64,000 nucleotides of DNA, from NCBI RefSeq assembly GCF_004210375.1, contig NC_134833.1:18655396-18719395 (forward strand), in the 5' to 3' direction. Origin of the DNA: Tachypleus tridentatus. Its lineage: Eukaryota; Arthropoda; Merostomata; Xiphosura; Limulidae. Of the stretch, positions 45,246 through 57,100 are shown piece by piece. A program made the translations under genes and the position numbers. How positions within the stretch are numbered: the stretch's first letter is position 1; each line of letters starts with the position of its first letter. The notes under the pieces were generated by a model, which saw only the letters and a list, made by a program, of their open reading frames with translations, did not search any database and had not been told where the DNA came from.

Positions 45246-46305
45246 CTACAAGAATTAAACAAAAAACAAAAGAAACCTGAACGAAAAATAGAAGAACAAG
45301 AGAAAGACTGGCTACCCCTAATTAACAGTTGGATAATATGTCATTTCGAGGCATTAGCTGTTAAGTGAGATGTGCTTTATCGGTTAAACTATCAGGAGGA
45401 TACCAAAGTGGACCAATGTTTTCTGTAAAATATCCTTCTAGTATGTTTCTCAAATCAACTTTTTGTCGCTACTGTTGCTGCAAAATTAATATTTACTAAC
45501 AAATACATTAAATATTATGGTCTGTCATAGGTTGTTGTTTAGAATACGCATAGAAAATTTACAGCCACAATAATGACATTGGAATTGTTGCATTCGAAAA
45601 AGAAAATAAAGCAGATATAAATATGTGAAACGATGAGTTATGCAGCACCATTAAAGCATTTGTAGAAATGCGTAGTGCGTCCTTTAGAGGGCGCTACAGA
45701 TACTGCTTCCATAACGCAAGTTTCAATAACCTGCATGTAAAAATGTTTTAAATACATATACACGTAGACGCACTAAATGTGTGTACATGCACGTGTACGC
45801 ACATTTTAATAACCTGAAATGGTTGGACTTGCTTATTCGAATGGCTAGATATTTAAAAATATATATTTAGTGTTTTACTATAATAAGTAATTTGTTTAAT
45901 TCTAATTAGTGAAGGAAAGGTTTTACACAAAGACACACGTCTAAGAAACCTGCACGTTTATTATCTTTCCTTCTTACATTATAAAGAAAGCTTAAGTTTA
46001 TAAAATCACGTGAAAGTATAATAAACTATGTTTAAATTTTGTAAAACAGTAGGTAATAAATAAAATGACCCATTGAGATTGGGCCATCCAGCTAGGTTCG
46101 AAAATGAGGTAAAAATACGAACCTTCACGCTTGCTTGTCATATTTCTCGTGGCAGTTTGAAGAATCTTTAAAAAACTACTGAGACATTGGTTACGATAGA
46201 AGGTTAGAAGATAATTAAAATATTACTAATTAAAGCTGTCAAAAGAAGTAATAACCACAATATCTTCCATTTAGTTTCCTTTAGAGTATGTAGAATACGT
46301 TTGTT
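45246..46305. other. AT-rich spacer
   Basis: No gene recognised. CTCF-like core at 45681-45696. Confidence 0.5.
45681..45696 (+). promoter_or_regulatory. CTCF-like core
   Basis: CCTTTAGAGGGCGCTA. The right ten bases fit the core exactly. Confidence 0.4.
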
Positions 46306-46534
46306 TTTGAATTTCGCACAAAGCTACTCGAGGGCTATCTGTGCTAGCCGTCCCTAATGTAGCAGTGTAAGACTAGAGGGAAAGCAGCTAGTCATCACCA
46401 CCCACCGCCAACTCTTGAGCTACTCTTTTATCAACGAATAGTGGGATTGACCGTAACATTATAACGCCCCCACGGCTAAAAGGGCGAGCATGTTTGGTGC
46501 GACGGGAATGCGAACCCGCGACCCTCAGATTACG
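46306..46534 (-). mobile_element. Family A SINE, A-box end missing
   Basis: From TTTTTGAATTTCGCACAAAG to GACCCTCAGATTACG. The body is near consensus; the last 35 or so bases of the head are absent. Confidence 0.92.
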
Positions 46535-47311
46535 TTGTGGAATACGTATAGAAGTTGTGCAATGAGACAGTAGAAAAAATTATAGGGGGCGTAACAGTCC
46601 TATGCTAATAAGTTTAAATTTGGCAAAATTACATTTAAAACAGTGTTAAAAGGGCACAGGTAAAAAAACAGTCATATAGGAAAACAGTGTAGCACACATT
46701 CTGAAAATATTGGTAAAGTCTTCTGAAAAAAAAATCCGTTAATGACGCAAATAAACAGGTAATAAAAATTAAAGACTTTTGCAGGAAAACTTACAAAATA
46801 ATTAGAGATGGCTGTCTTGTTACAAGTCTAACTTAACACTTGTAGAAGTATTTAAGAACTGAAACATAGTATTTAAAAACGCTGATTTTTGTAATAACAG
46901 ATTTTCTGGGGCAGTTCCATGAACTGGAAAATTCAAACAAACAACTGCTTTATTTATACATTAAAGTCTTAATTTATAAAAGAAACATAATTGTTTCATA
47001 GTTTGTTCGTTTGTAGTTGGTACTTTTAGAACAATTATAATATGTTAAAGTTAACACTGACTCGGGTAAAGATAATAAAAACACTTATTTACACGCGCAT
47101 TTTGTACAGGGTTTATTCAAACAAACATGCGTTTTATTGAAAGTTAACGCCAATAAACGCATGTTTTGTATCGTATAAATTCAAAACAAACATACATTTT
47201 CTATGGGTGTTAATAAGAAAGAAAAAAGGAAGGTGTTTCCTACAGAACTAATGAAAATAACACATTTTCTACAATTCTTTTAAAGTGAATTACAACACTT
47301 ATGTTGTTTTG
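46535..47311. other. AT-rich spacer
   Basis: Nothing recognised. Confidence 0.5.
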
Positions 47312-47546
47312 TTTTTGAAATTTCGAGCAACGCTACTCGAGGGCTATCTGCGCTAGTCGTCCCTAATTTAGCAGTGTAAGACTAGAGGGAAAGCAGCTAG
47401 TTATCACCACCCACCGCCAACTCTTGGGCTACTCTTTTACCAACGAATAATGGGATTGACCGTCACATTATAACGTCCCCACGGCTGAAGGGCGAGCATG
47501 TTTGATGTGACGGGGATTCGAACCCGCGACCACACTCTTACGGGTC
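47312..47546 (-). mobile_element. Family A SINE, A-box end missing
   Basis: From TTTTTGAAATTTCGAGCAAC to CGCGACCACACTCTTACGGG. Body at consensus. Confidence 0.92.
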
Positions 47547-47846
47547 CATTAAGATCACAGTTGTTCCGTGGAACTTTGCTTATCCATCCAAGACATCAAT
47601 CATGACCAAAATAACAAGAATAAGGTAACCAAATATTTCTGCAATCAATCAGGATACGTTAACGATTATTTTCTGTTGGCTTTGATTATGCTTTGTACGA
47701 AAAAATATAAAATAGTTATAAAAATAATTTATATGCATTTTTAATAACCAACTTTTATAGAAATTTCTCAAAACAGTAATATGGCGCCAAAAAAAAAGTT
47801 TCTTTATATCATTTTTATTATATACAAGTTTATAGTAATATGTATA

Positions 47847-47860
47847 CTCTCCAGGGGGCG
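47847..47860 (+). promoter_or_regulatory. Strong CTCF-like core
   Basis: TCTCCAGGGGGCGG, matching the CAGGGGGCG centre of the vertebrate CTCF motif. Confidence 0.45.
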
Positions 47861-49223
47861 GAACGCTCGAGCCGATTATACTGCCAACTATCGGTAACGG
47901 ACAAAAGCCTGTTGTGTAAAGTTTAGCTTCTGTATGATTCCCACGTGCTTCTGATCTGCTCGTAGACGTTTAATTCACGTGTAGCTAAAAATAAACCCAA
48001 CTTTGAACTTATTAAACTACGGGTTCTTCACACTGTTACCGAAACGGGAGCTACTGTGTGTCAAGTGTGTATACATGTTGCATTTTACAACATCCGGCTT
48101 TACGACGCGTGCCACAAGGAGATGGAAAACGACAGCATCCAGCACTTCATATTATTACTAATATTATGTACACACACCCTTCATATCTAGAGTTATAATA
48201 GGCAACTCTAGATTCGTATTTAAACAAGGTAAGCACTCAGGGAACTTCTAAGTTAATATATCATCGAGTCCACTTTTAAGTTTAAACTTAACATACTTGT
48301 CTTTCCTTACGAGGCCACCATCCAACAAGTTCAAACTTCCTAAAATATTACTACTAGATTAGTCCATCGTATCATCGTTCTCAGACAGTGCTTCATCTCG
48401 GGGTAGTTAACATCAAAAAAAGCAGGTGCTTGTAATTTATCGTCATGACAGAAGTGCACTTCACAAAAATAATTCGTGCTTGTTAGTTAGGCTTAGCTTT
48501 CTTATAGACGTAAACATGTCTAACATGTTCGCGTACAAATCTTGTGTTTGTATTCGTAATAACTTAATGAAAGAAGCATACTGTACTATATTTCTTATTA
48601 AAGATAGAATAAAAAAGATAATCAACCCATTACTTTGAGGTATCAGAACTTACGTAACCTTATTTAACGCAGAAGTTATTTCGAAACTTAGCACGTTGAA
48701 TCAAAACAGACGAGATCTGAAATTACGTTACTTCCAATATTGAAAGTTATATTTCCCCTAGCGTATAACTTTGTTGTAATATACATAAATAAAGGTAATT
48801 TCAATTATTTTTTGTGCATATATGATATAATGCACATTGAACTAGTAACATATATTACTCTTAAAGGATGTATATTTAGATAAAATATGAATATTTATAT
48901 CTAATGCTGATACTAAGCCTACCATTCATGAAAACATGGTAGTTAACCTGAGTATAGTATTACACAAACTAATGGTATATGAGCTATCAAGTAATTTGAA
49001 AATCGGTTTTCCAGTCCTAGATGCTTAAGGAAAACAAATCTCTTTACGTAAAAGTAACTGTTATTTTTTTTCACGTGATCGTCACTGCTACTAAGATATA
49101 GAAGAAAAAAATTACAAATAGAATGTAAGTGAAAATTATGCTTCGATCACCATTGGTTTGTTGGGATGGTGGCTTATGATCGTGAGAAGTGTATTATTAA
49201 AGGCGTAACGAACACTTTTCCCA

Positions 49224-49255
49224 TCCTGAAGAAGAACTACAGCTTCTAAAAAAAA
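49224..49255 (+). repeat. Copy 4 of hairpin repeat family C, weak
   Basis: CCTGAAGAAGAACTACAGCT then TCTAAAAAAAAATAC. Only the hairpin half is similar. Confidence 0.3.
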
Positions 49256-49936
49256 ATACATATTTTTTTAAATGTTGGTACAAAGTTGTAACGTGTATTA
49301 AACTCAATGGAGTTTCTTTGTAGGTAACACTAAACCTTTTAAATGTTGTTACTCTTAACAATAAGACCAGTAGTTTATAGAGTTATCATGAAATACACTT
49401 GTATTTCAAAGATGAAATAAATAAATATTAAAACGATTAGAAACAAGGAATACGATAATTATATAACATGAAATTGCAGTTTGAACGACACGTTTACATT
49501 CGAAGCTAAGTATTCAACGTAATTTTACCAATAAATTTGACTGAAGTACCTCGAACAGACTTTGATGCTCTTATCTAGACTTTAGAATAACTTGTCTGTC
49601 ATTCTTGCTTCTTTTAGAAACGACATGAACATTAAGTTTATAAATTATATTCAAATATACTGATTTCTTGTACCTCCTAGCGTCCTAATATACCGTGTTG
49701 TAATCTGTAAATGTGTTGGTTTTTTTGTCGACTTGCGACGGTTATGTCCTGTGGATTCCTAGGTAAATAGTTAAGAGCTATTTTAATAAAGAATATTCAG
49801 AAACTTTCACTTATCAAATAAGATTACATCAAAATTTATAAATTACGTCAAGGAAGGCGCGTATTAAAAATTGCTCCAATTTTCCTTATGTGGGACTAAT
49901 ATGCAGTGACTAGCTATCACACCTTGATTGAGTGCA

Positions 49937-49950
49937 GCGTCCTCTAGTGG
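49937..49950 (-). promoter_or_regulatory. Strong CTCF-like core
   Basis: The minus strand reads CCACTAGAGGACGC, one difference from CCASYAGRKGGCRS. Confidence 0.5.
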
Positions 49951-50345
49951 TAAATAGGAATGAATCAAAGCAGAGTGAGGTCAATGACCCTAAACCCAGA
50001 CATATACAAGCCTCTCAGGAGTCGTGAGGCATATTCGAAAGTGTGGGAGGGCAGAGGAGGTGGTTCTATGGGTTTACGAACTAATTAAAGGTCCACACAC
50101 AAAAAAAAAAACAACAAAATCCATCAGTCATTTTATTTGGCGGGTATTGTCCAACTTTATGGGTTATTAAAACTGACAGCAAATGTTTAAATAACTTTTT
50201 TTTAATAGAATGCCAACATTTTGGTGACGTGTCACCTTTCTGGGAATTAACAAGCGTTCGATGCATCTGCGAATTTTTTTTTTTGTCCTAGCTACTGTGA
50301 AGTGCAAAAGGGTTGATATTGTACTCCTAGATGATTCAATCACTG

Positions 50346-50349
<4 letters not shown>

Positions 50350-50378
<29 letters not shown>
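50350..50378. repeat. (AC)n microsatellite
   Basis: A run of about 14 CA units. Confidence 0.9.
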
Positions 50379-50383
<5 letters not shown>

Positions 50384-50740
50384 CGCTAGGTATTCAAATA
50401 CTTGTGTACCAATCCCGACTACACAAAAGATGCTTCCTTGTATAAATACGTTAAGAAGTCTAAAGCCAGTATATTGTATAGTTTGAAAATTCATGGAACA
50501 CACCAGTAAATGTTACTTTTCTTTAATCTGAGAAGATAGCGCTTCGGAATATTCTTGTAACTTAGCAGGAGCAGTAAACAAAATTGTTTTTAATCCATTG
50601 GTAGATTATCAAAATGTATCGTGTCCCCCTCCACTAGAACCTTCCACGATAATGAGCAGTGTGTTTATGTTACTAATGTATTACATTCGTGATGCATAAA
50701 CTGTGGGGGCGAGTCCCCTGCGAGGTGAACTAAAGGTCGG

Positions 50741-50770
50741 TATAAAGGGACGCACAGCAGCGACTATCAG
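50741..50770 (+). promoter_or_regulatory. Candidate core promoter: TATAAAG plus initiator
   Basis: TATAAAGGG starts at 50741, and CTATCAGAG places an arthropod-like initiator (TCAG) with the A at 50769, 28 bases downstream of the TATA start, as expected for Pol II. About 35 bases upstream is GGGGGCGAGTCCCC (50706-50719), a short inverted repeat. Downstream, GTGTTAAGGTAACAGTA near 50837-50853 resembles a 5' splice site, so a short non-coding first exon is conceivable. No coding exon is recognised downstream. Confidence 0.35.
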
Positions 50771-50999
50771 AGCACATAAGTTATATGTGAAAGTAAACAA
50801 AAAATTTAACTCGTATAAATATTACTGTTATTAAGTGTTAAGGTAACAGTAATTAACATTGTAAAATGACAAAAATATATTAAAGGGGTGCTTACTCACA
50901 ACAAGAAATTTATTAAATGAGCACCGTATGAATAAAAAACTTTGTGCGCCATTACTTTATACATAAATGTTATTTTACGAGTATTTACTGTTTGAATTT

Positions 51000-51095
51000 A
51001 AGCACATAGCTACACAATGGGCTATCTGTGCTTTTCCAACTACAGGTATCGAAACTCGGTTTCTACCGTTGCAAGTCGTATACAGCTAAGAGAGC
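51000..51095 (-). mobile_element. Family B SINE
   Basis: TTTAAGCACATAGCTACACA then ATGGGCTATCTGTGC (tail), CAGGTATCGAAACTCGG (B box), CCGTTGCAAGTCG (head). The last segment (CGTTGCAAGTCGTATA) occurs again at about 51116. Confidence 0.75.
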
Positions 51096-52990
51096 AAAAT
51101 GAACACGAAGTTTTACGTTGCAAGTCGTATATGTTTCTCAGGGTCGCTATTTTTAGATATTTTCGCGCTAGTGCCAGTAATTATATAATTTAGGATTCAT
51201 ACAGAGCATCCAAGATTTCCGAATCCTACCGGGCAAGATTTAAAATATGCATTTTTCTGACAGTTTGGTTCATTTCATGTGCTCTCCATTGGAGATTGCA
51301 ACAGTCACAAGTCTCGCGATGAACGAGATTAACAATGGCCGACACGAAATATAAAAACTCATTTTTTTTTAATGGAGCTTTTGTTTGTTTGTTTGTATGG
51401 TATTTTTTTGAAGTAAGCCGATTTCTTTATAGAAGATTTTTTTTTTACTGAAACTGATGTTCCAGGAATTTTCCAGAACTAGGAATTCAAAACAGCCGTT
51501 TTTCACTGTTTTTAGCACTGAATATGTCGGACTAATCACGTTTGACTAGATGCAGAGGTGGAGTAGACAAAAAAACAACATTTGCGTTAATATAAAGAAA
51601 GTATAAAAAGTTTTTACGTTTGTTGTTTTCCATATTTTAACTCTGTGACGTCAACTGTTGTTCCTGTGACGTTTGATTGCGATAACGAAAAAGGCCCAGT
51701 CAATCCTCTCTACGTCATGACAGTTTCTAGTAAGGCGGTGCTAGTTGGAATGATTGTCAAAATATGAACCAACCACAAAATTTTAGTGATTTAATCAGAG
51801 TCGCTGCTCATTTATTATGCATTCTTATGTATATTTTGACTCAATTAGAGAATAACACCCCAGCTAAAATACGCGTCTTTTTTGAACGTCATTTTAGATT
51901 TTAAGTCTAACAATGATTATGCTTAGACCAATCATAAAATACAATTCCATACAGATTTTGTATTTCTTTTATCTGTCTTTCCGTACGATGGCGCCTTTAG
52001 AATTTTTAGCCAATGAGAATCTTCCACCTACGACATCCCAGTCAGTCACTGTGCATAAGATGGCCCGCGCGCCATTCGGCGCACGTACTGTCTGGGCGCC
52101 AATGGGGGCACCATAAAATATGAGCGAGCACTTCTTTCTGGCTCTCAAGACCTTGACCGGTCACGTGACACCTCATTTTTTACAATACAGTATCCTTCGT
52201 TTTATGAAAGTGGGTTAGAAACTGAGCAACCTTTGAGATAACACCCAGCCAATAACAAACAGTCGATGCCCTATTTCTTTATAGCATACTGTAAAGTTAA
52301 TATAACCATATGACTCGGTTAATAAGAATTCAGGCCTATCACTTAGGATTTTTTTTTTGTCCCCTAGTACAAGTGACGTCACATTAGCAACCCACAATAC
52401 AAACACACACACACACACTTTCTACGCTTGAATGAAGCGAACACAAGATAACCTAAATTATCATTTGTATGTCGCTGCATTTTTGTACATATATGTTACG
52501 TTTAACACACTTAGGGTGAAGTATCGTAATGTTTACCAACTTTCCTGGCGTGGATTTAGGATACTGACTCATAGAGATGATAGAAAGAAATCGTTGAAGA
52601 TGATGTTACATAGATGAGACTTAAGGTTATAGTTATAACGTGTTTATAATAGTCCATGCGTATCAGTGGAACGTATTCCGACGTTGTATAATATTTGGTG
52701 CCACGGAATGTTCCTGGTTAATGATTTAGGCCACTGGTGTTTACCACATGCCGATTTCAACAAGACCTTTCGTTTTGCGGATACGGTAGTTACGTCGGCG
52801 AACAGATGATCGAATGATAAATTGGGCAAGAAATAAATTAAGTCACACCTGAACAGTTTTTCCACGTGAAAACTGGCGATTTAAATATATACCAATCTGG
52901 ACTACTGTTATGCCTATCGTATTCCGAGCTGTTCTAATGAGGCCTAGTATTAGGCGAAAGGCCTCGTCGGCACTGGATACGTTTGTTTTC
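51096..52990. other. Unique stretch with CRE/CCAAT cluster
   Basis: No coding sequence recognised. The regulatory cluster at 51646-52381 has its own entry. A (AC)n tract lies at 52403-52418. Short open frames on both strands at 52215-52865 are not credible. Confidence 0.5.
51646..52381. promoter_or_regulatory. CRE and CCAAT cluster, promoter- or enhancer-like
   Basis: Full CRE octamers TGACGTCA occur at 51646-51653 and 52374-52381, with half-sites TGACGTTT near 51666 and ACGTCA near 51712. CCAAT boxes lie at 52008-52017 (AGCCAATGAG), 52097-52105 (CGCCAATGG) and 52247-52255 (AGCCAATAA). TGACCGGTCA (52154-52163) overlaps TCACGTGA. The part from 51985 to 52115 is CpG-rich (CCCGCGCGCC, GGCGCACG). 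The density suggests a control region; no exon is visible. Confidence 0.4.
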
Positions 52991-53094
52991 AGATCAGAGT
53001 CGTATCGGGCTATCTGTTGTGTCCACAAAGAGAAATCAAACCCTTGATTTTTGGCGTTGTAAATTCGAAGACGTATCGCTGTTCCACAAGGGGA
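52991..53094 (-). mobile_element. Family B SINE
   Basis: CAGATCAGAGTCGTATCGGG then CTATCTGTTGTGTCCAC (tail), GAAATCAAACCC (B box), GGCGTTGTAAATTCG and ATCGCTGTTCCA (head). Complete. Confidence 0.8.
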
Positions 53095-53212
53095 CCCACT
53101 GGATACGGAAAATGGAAAACGGTTGATGTGTTTCGGTATTTATTTCGTGCTTTCTCTCCTTCTGTGCTTTCTCTCATGGGTTCAAAAGCATTAGTCACGT
53201 ATGCACGCAACG

Positions 53213-53242
53213 CGTGTGTGTGTGTGTGTGTGTGTGCGTGCG
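53213..53242. repeat. (GT)n microsatellite
   Basis: A TG run ending GTGCGTGCGC, like the tract at 22057-22086. Confidence 0.9.
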
Positions 53243-53343
53243 CATCATTTAGAATAAATTCACTGCACATGTTTATATGTTAGTAGAGTATAATTAAGAA
53301 ACTTTCAAATTAACAGCATTGAAAACATTTCCACGGTATTTGT

Positions 53344-53446
53344 CCCCCATCACCCAATGGAACAGCGGCACGTCTGTGGACTTGTAATGTTAGAAACCGT
53401 GTTTCGATACCCGTGGTGGGGAGATAGCCCATTGTGCTTAACTCCA
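53344..53446 (+). mobile_element. Family B SINE, complete
   Basis: CCAATGGAACAGCGGCACGT then CTGTGGACTTGTAATG, B box TGTTTCGATACCC, and AGATAGCCCATTGTGCTTAA. Confidence 0.82.
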
Positions 53447-53690
53447 AAGACACGAAACCGCGAGACAATAATGTAATAGTTTATGATATATTGTAAAAGG
53501 AATGTTTAACTGCATTCACATCTTAATAACAGAATGTTATCTTAGTCGCATTATACGTGGATTATACAGTATACGTTTTCCCTTTTCGCAATGCAGGTGG
53601 TGCTAGTAAAAATAACATTAAAATATAAAATTTTAGTGATAACAACAGGTACTCACAACTTCATTAATAAGTATTCTTTCTTTATTTGTA

Positions 53691-53798
53691 GTTAATCATA
53701 AAGTTATTTAGTGAGCTATCTGTGTTGTGTCCATCACAGGTATCGAAATCCAGATTTTAACGTTAGGTCCGCAGAAATTCCGCTCTGCAATAAAGGAA
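53691..53798 (-). mobile_element. Family B SINE
   Basis: GTTAATCATAAAGTTATTTA (tail), CACAGGTATCGAAATCCAG (B box), TAACGTTAGGTCCGCAG (head). Confidence 0.75.
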
Positions 53799-53874
53799 GG
53801 GCAGCGTTAATAAGTATGTATTTTTTTAAAAATATGAAACATGAAAATTTATGGTGTTAAACTTCAATTTTTCC

Positions 53875-54108
53875 CTCCAGGTGGTTAAGGCACTCGACTC
53901 GTAATCTGAAGGTCGCAGGTTCGAATCACGGTCGCACCAAACATGCTAATTCTTTCATCTGTGGGGGCGTTATTATGTTACCGTCAATCTCACTATTCGT
54001 TGGTAAAAGAGCAGCCCACGAATTGGCGGTGGGTAGCTGTATTCCCTCTAGTCTCATACTGCTACTTTAGGGACGGCTAGCTCTCGTGTAGGTTTGCAAG
54101 AAATTCAA
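53875..54108 (+). mobile_element. Family A SINE, A-box end shortened
   Basis: CTCCAGGTGGTTAAGGCACT through loop CTCGTAA and B box AGGTTCGAATCAC to GTGTAGGTTTGCAAGAAATT. Two small body deletions. Confidence 0.92.
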
Positions 54109-54130
54109 CAAAACAAAAACAAACAATTTT

Positions 54131-54185
54131 CCCGCGGTAGGGAGAGAATAGACAGCCAATTGAACGACTTTGTACTTAACAAACA
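54131..54185 (+). mobile_element. Family B SINE tail fragment
   Basis: CCCGCGGTAGGGAGAGAATA then GACAGCCAATTGAACGAC and TTTGTACTTAAC. Only the 3' half remains, directly after the A-rich tail of the preceding family A copy. Confidence 0.5.
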
Positions 54186-57100
54186 AACACCCAGTTACAC
54201 ATTTAAAATTTAAACTACCATAAACTGGTGTTGTTAGGAACAAAATTCCTGAACACTACGTATAACGTGTTTATGAAGTCGATTAGTTTAATAAACTACG
54301 ATGTACGTAGTTTCAAAGATAACTAGAAATCAATCAAAGATACTAATCGATGTTTATCTATTAAGCTTTTTGTGCACAGTTTACCATAATTTCTACCCTA
54401 GATAAAAAAAAAAAGCCCACGGAGTTTTAAGTGTGTGAATATTTTTGTAAATACTAAAACTAACGGAAACCGATAACAGAGATCAACCTAATATCTGCGA
54501 CTCTGATTCAGTTTAAGTATCAGAAGAGTTGAATTTAATCGCGAACTGGGAATTCTGGGTAAAGAAACAGGCACGCGAACGCTAGAAAGTGTATATCTGT
54601 AACTGTTTCAATTATTGAATTCTCAACAGCGTTTTAAACAAACCATTATAGTGGCGGTGCTCTGTGAATTACGTTAAAAGCACGCGGTGGAAACTCACTG
54701 CTTCTCATGTACTTTATAAACGCAAAAATTCTATTACGATTTTATTTCTTTAATTATAGAATAATCGAAAGATAGGCGGCGTTAGTTGTACTGGTCCAAC
54801 CACGTGAAATAATTTTCGAGTGCCGTTCCTGTCTCTGCGCAATTTCAAGACGGTGTGTGGATACATATAATACTAGAATCTTGGGAAACTTTAATGAAAA
54901 TACTAAACTTAAAACTTAATTATTTTCTTCCTAAAGTTCTTTGTTGAGATATTCAATAAATTATACAAAAATAAATTGAACACCAAATATACAGAAAAAC
55001 TTTTTTGTCTGTGACGAATTAAATATGCACTAGAAAGACAAAAATCAGTAAATAAATAAATATTCATTGCAGGTTTTAAAATTTTAATGTATTCAAATTT
55101 GGCATTGCGACTGTACTCAGTGCACGTGGTTCTTGGCTGATAATACGCACATTTGTCTCGTGTACAGATAAATAGTTCTGCAAGTCTACGTCGAGTAGGT
55201 CTTAACTATATACTTCTTATGACCGACTTAAATAAAAAGATATTATATGTGTGTGTGCGTAAATATCTTATATTACAGAATATTTTAGAATTAGATAACT
55301 GCAAGCAAAGATATCGTACTTTCTATTCAATATATCAACAAGCGTATGATAACTCGCTACTATTGACGACACTAGTAATTTTATCGAACAATGATTTTAA
55401 GCTACAAGAAAGAAAACAAAAGCCCTTGTAATTTTATGATAAACATAGTTAAATCCACGTTAATTGACTTTAAAAAGATCGCCATGTACATTCGGTTTGG
55501 AAGTTGAGAAAACGAACTATAACACGCGCGCTCGTTCAGCTTATCCGTGCCGCACACTCACTATACAACCGCTGTAGACATTTTGTCGTAACGCTAATGA
55601 AAAGTTATTTTCTCCGTAAAAATAGGTATTTTGTTAACTATTTTTGGCTCTATGGTTTTACCATTATGTACGAAAGCTATACAGAACAGTAATATTTATA
55701 ATTTACGTCGAAATTTTTAATATGAAGCTCCGAAACTGCCGACTTTTCAAAGGGGTCCTTCGCGAATCTATATGACGTCATGAACGAGTGCAGAGCGCAT
55801 GCAATATTTCCCGTTTTAAACGAAAAATATAAATATTTCCGAAACTGGTGGATTAAGATACCTTCAAATGATAAAACAAGTTTTCGTTTTTCAATAAATA
55901 ATCAATTTAATTCTGATAAATCGACCGACATGACGACAATTTGTTACACGGGATCGAGCGCGCGCGTAAGAAGCTCCATGCAATGGTACTCGAAGAAGCC
56001 GTACAAAACACAAAGTGTCGGCTAAATTTTCGAAATAATTTCACTAAATTTAGCTTATAAATGAACACTGAAGCTATGAATAACATAACACACATTATAC
56101 AGAAGCTAAAAGTTATGTTTGCACACTCGGCACGTGCTCAATTAACTATAAAAGCGCTCCTTTACTTCTTTGTTTCGTACGGACTTGATGATCGCAAACG
56201 ATAAGTTAAATTCGACAACAGACGAAATTAATTAACAAGAGAAGCTGTGGACGAAAAGAACAAACCATTAATAGGTATTCAGCTTCCAAACATTAGCTAG
56301 AATTCTACTTAAAAAAATAATATGCTCGGAAAAAATACGGACTGGTATTTTATCTCCGGAATGCTTACCATTTAAGGGTTCGGAACACTTATGACGCTTA
56401 GTTAATAAGGCGGACAATTAAAAAAAAAAAAGGTTTATTTGTATTCAAACATTATTTGCAAAAACGAACTAATTTAGGGCTTGTTTTTAACGTCCATAAA
56501 GCGGCCACCTTTCCCTGTTGTGGTGGAAATATTGATTTGAGAAAACCGGAGTTCCGACCGCTTCGAACGTAAGTATGTACGAAGTATATAAATTCTTAGT
56601 AACCCATTAAGTTTTTAAATCGTAGTAACTGTAACGTATGTATAAAAATCATTACGCGTTATTATTGCTACATGCACGTGATTGGCTCGGTGCGTTCGCA
56701 ACAAAAACAGTTTAATTAAAGGAGAAAAAAGGCTAAAAATTATTTTAAACTCACCATCTGATGTTTTACTTACTTTAAGAACAATTAGATATGTCTATCC
56801 TCTATTGTTAAGGAAGACAAAAGACTTATCTTCGGTACGCCTCAGACACGTCCATAATCTAACATTTCGTTCAAGCCCAGCCTCATAATCGGGAAAGTCT
56901 AGCGGCAAATACCCGAGAACGAAACTGAAGAATCGCAAATAAGAACTACAATAAAACGTACGTTGTCTCCTTAGTACGGGTCTTTTAAAATACTTGAAAG
57001 TTATTCTAAAGGGTTAGAACATTTTAGAGCTTTCATATTTAAGTCAACATCTGAATACTGCATCACTGAATATAGACTTCGTAGGTACACTTGTAGACAG

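Larger units (their letters stand above)
47547..50999. other. 3.4-kb SINE-free stretch with possible promoter
   Basis: No coding sequence recognised. Contains CTCF-like cores at 47847-47860 and 49937-49950, in converging orientation, a weak hairpin-repeat copy at 49224-49255, a (CA)n tract at 50350-50378 and a TATA/initiator pair at 50741-50770. Open frames up to 70 residues have no motif. Confidence 0.5.

Noticed and set aside
54673..54692. Possible mir-124 (AAAAGCACGCGGTGGAAACT)
   Set aside because: The seed differs from the known miRNA (AAGGCAC) and no hairpin partner is visible.
55153..56025. Series of 62-92-residue frames as exons of one gene
   Set aside because: No matching splice sites or recognisable protein similarity; the CpG-rich character fits control DNA better.
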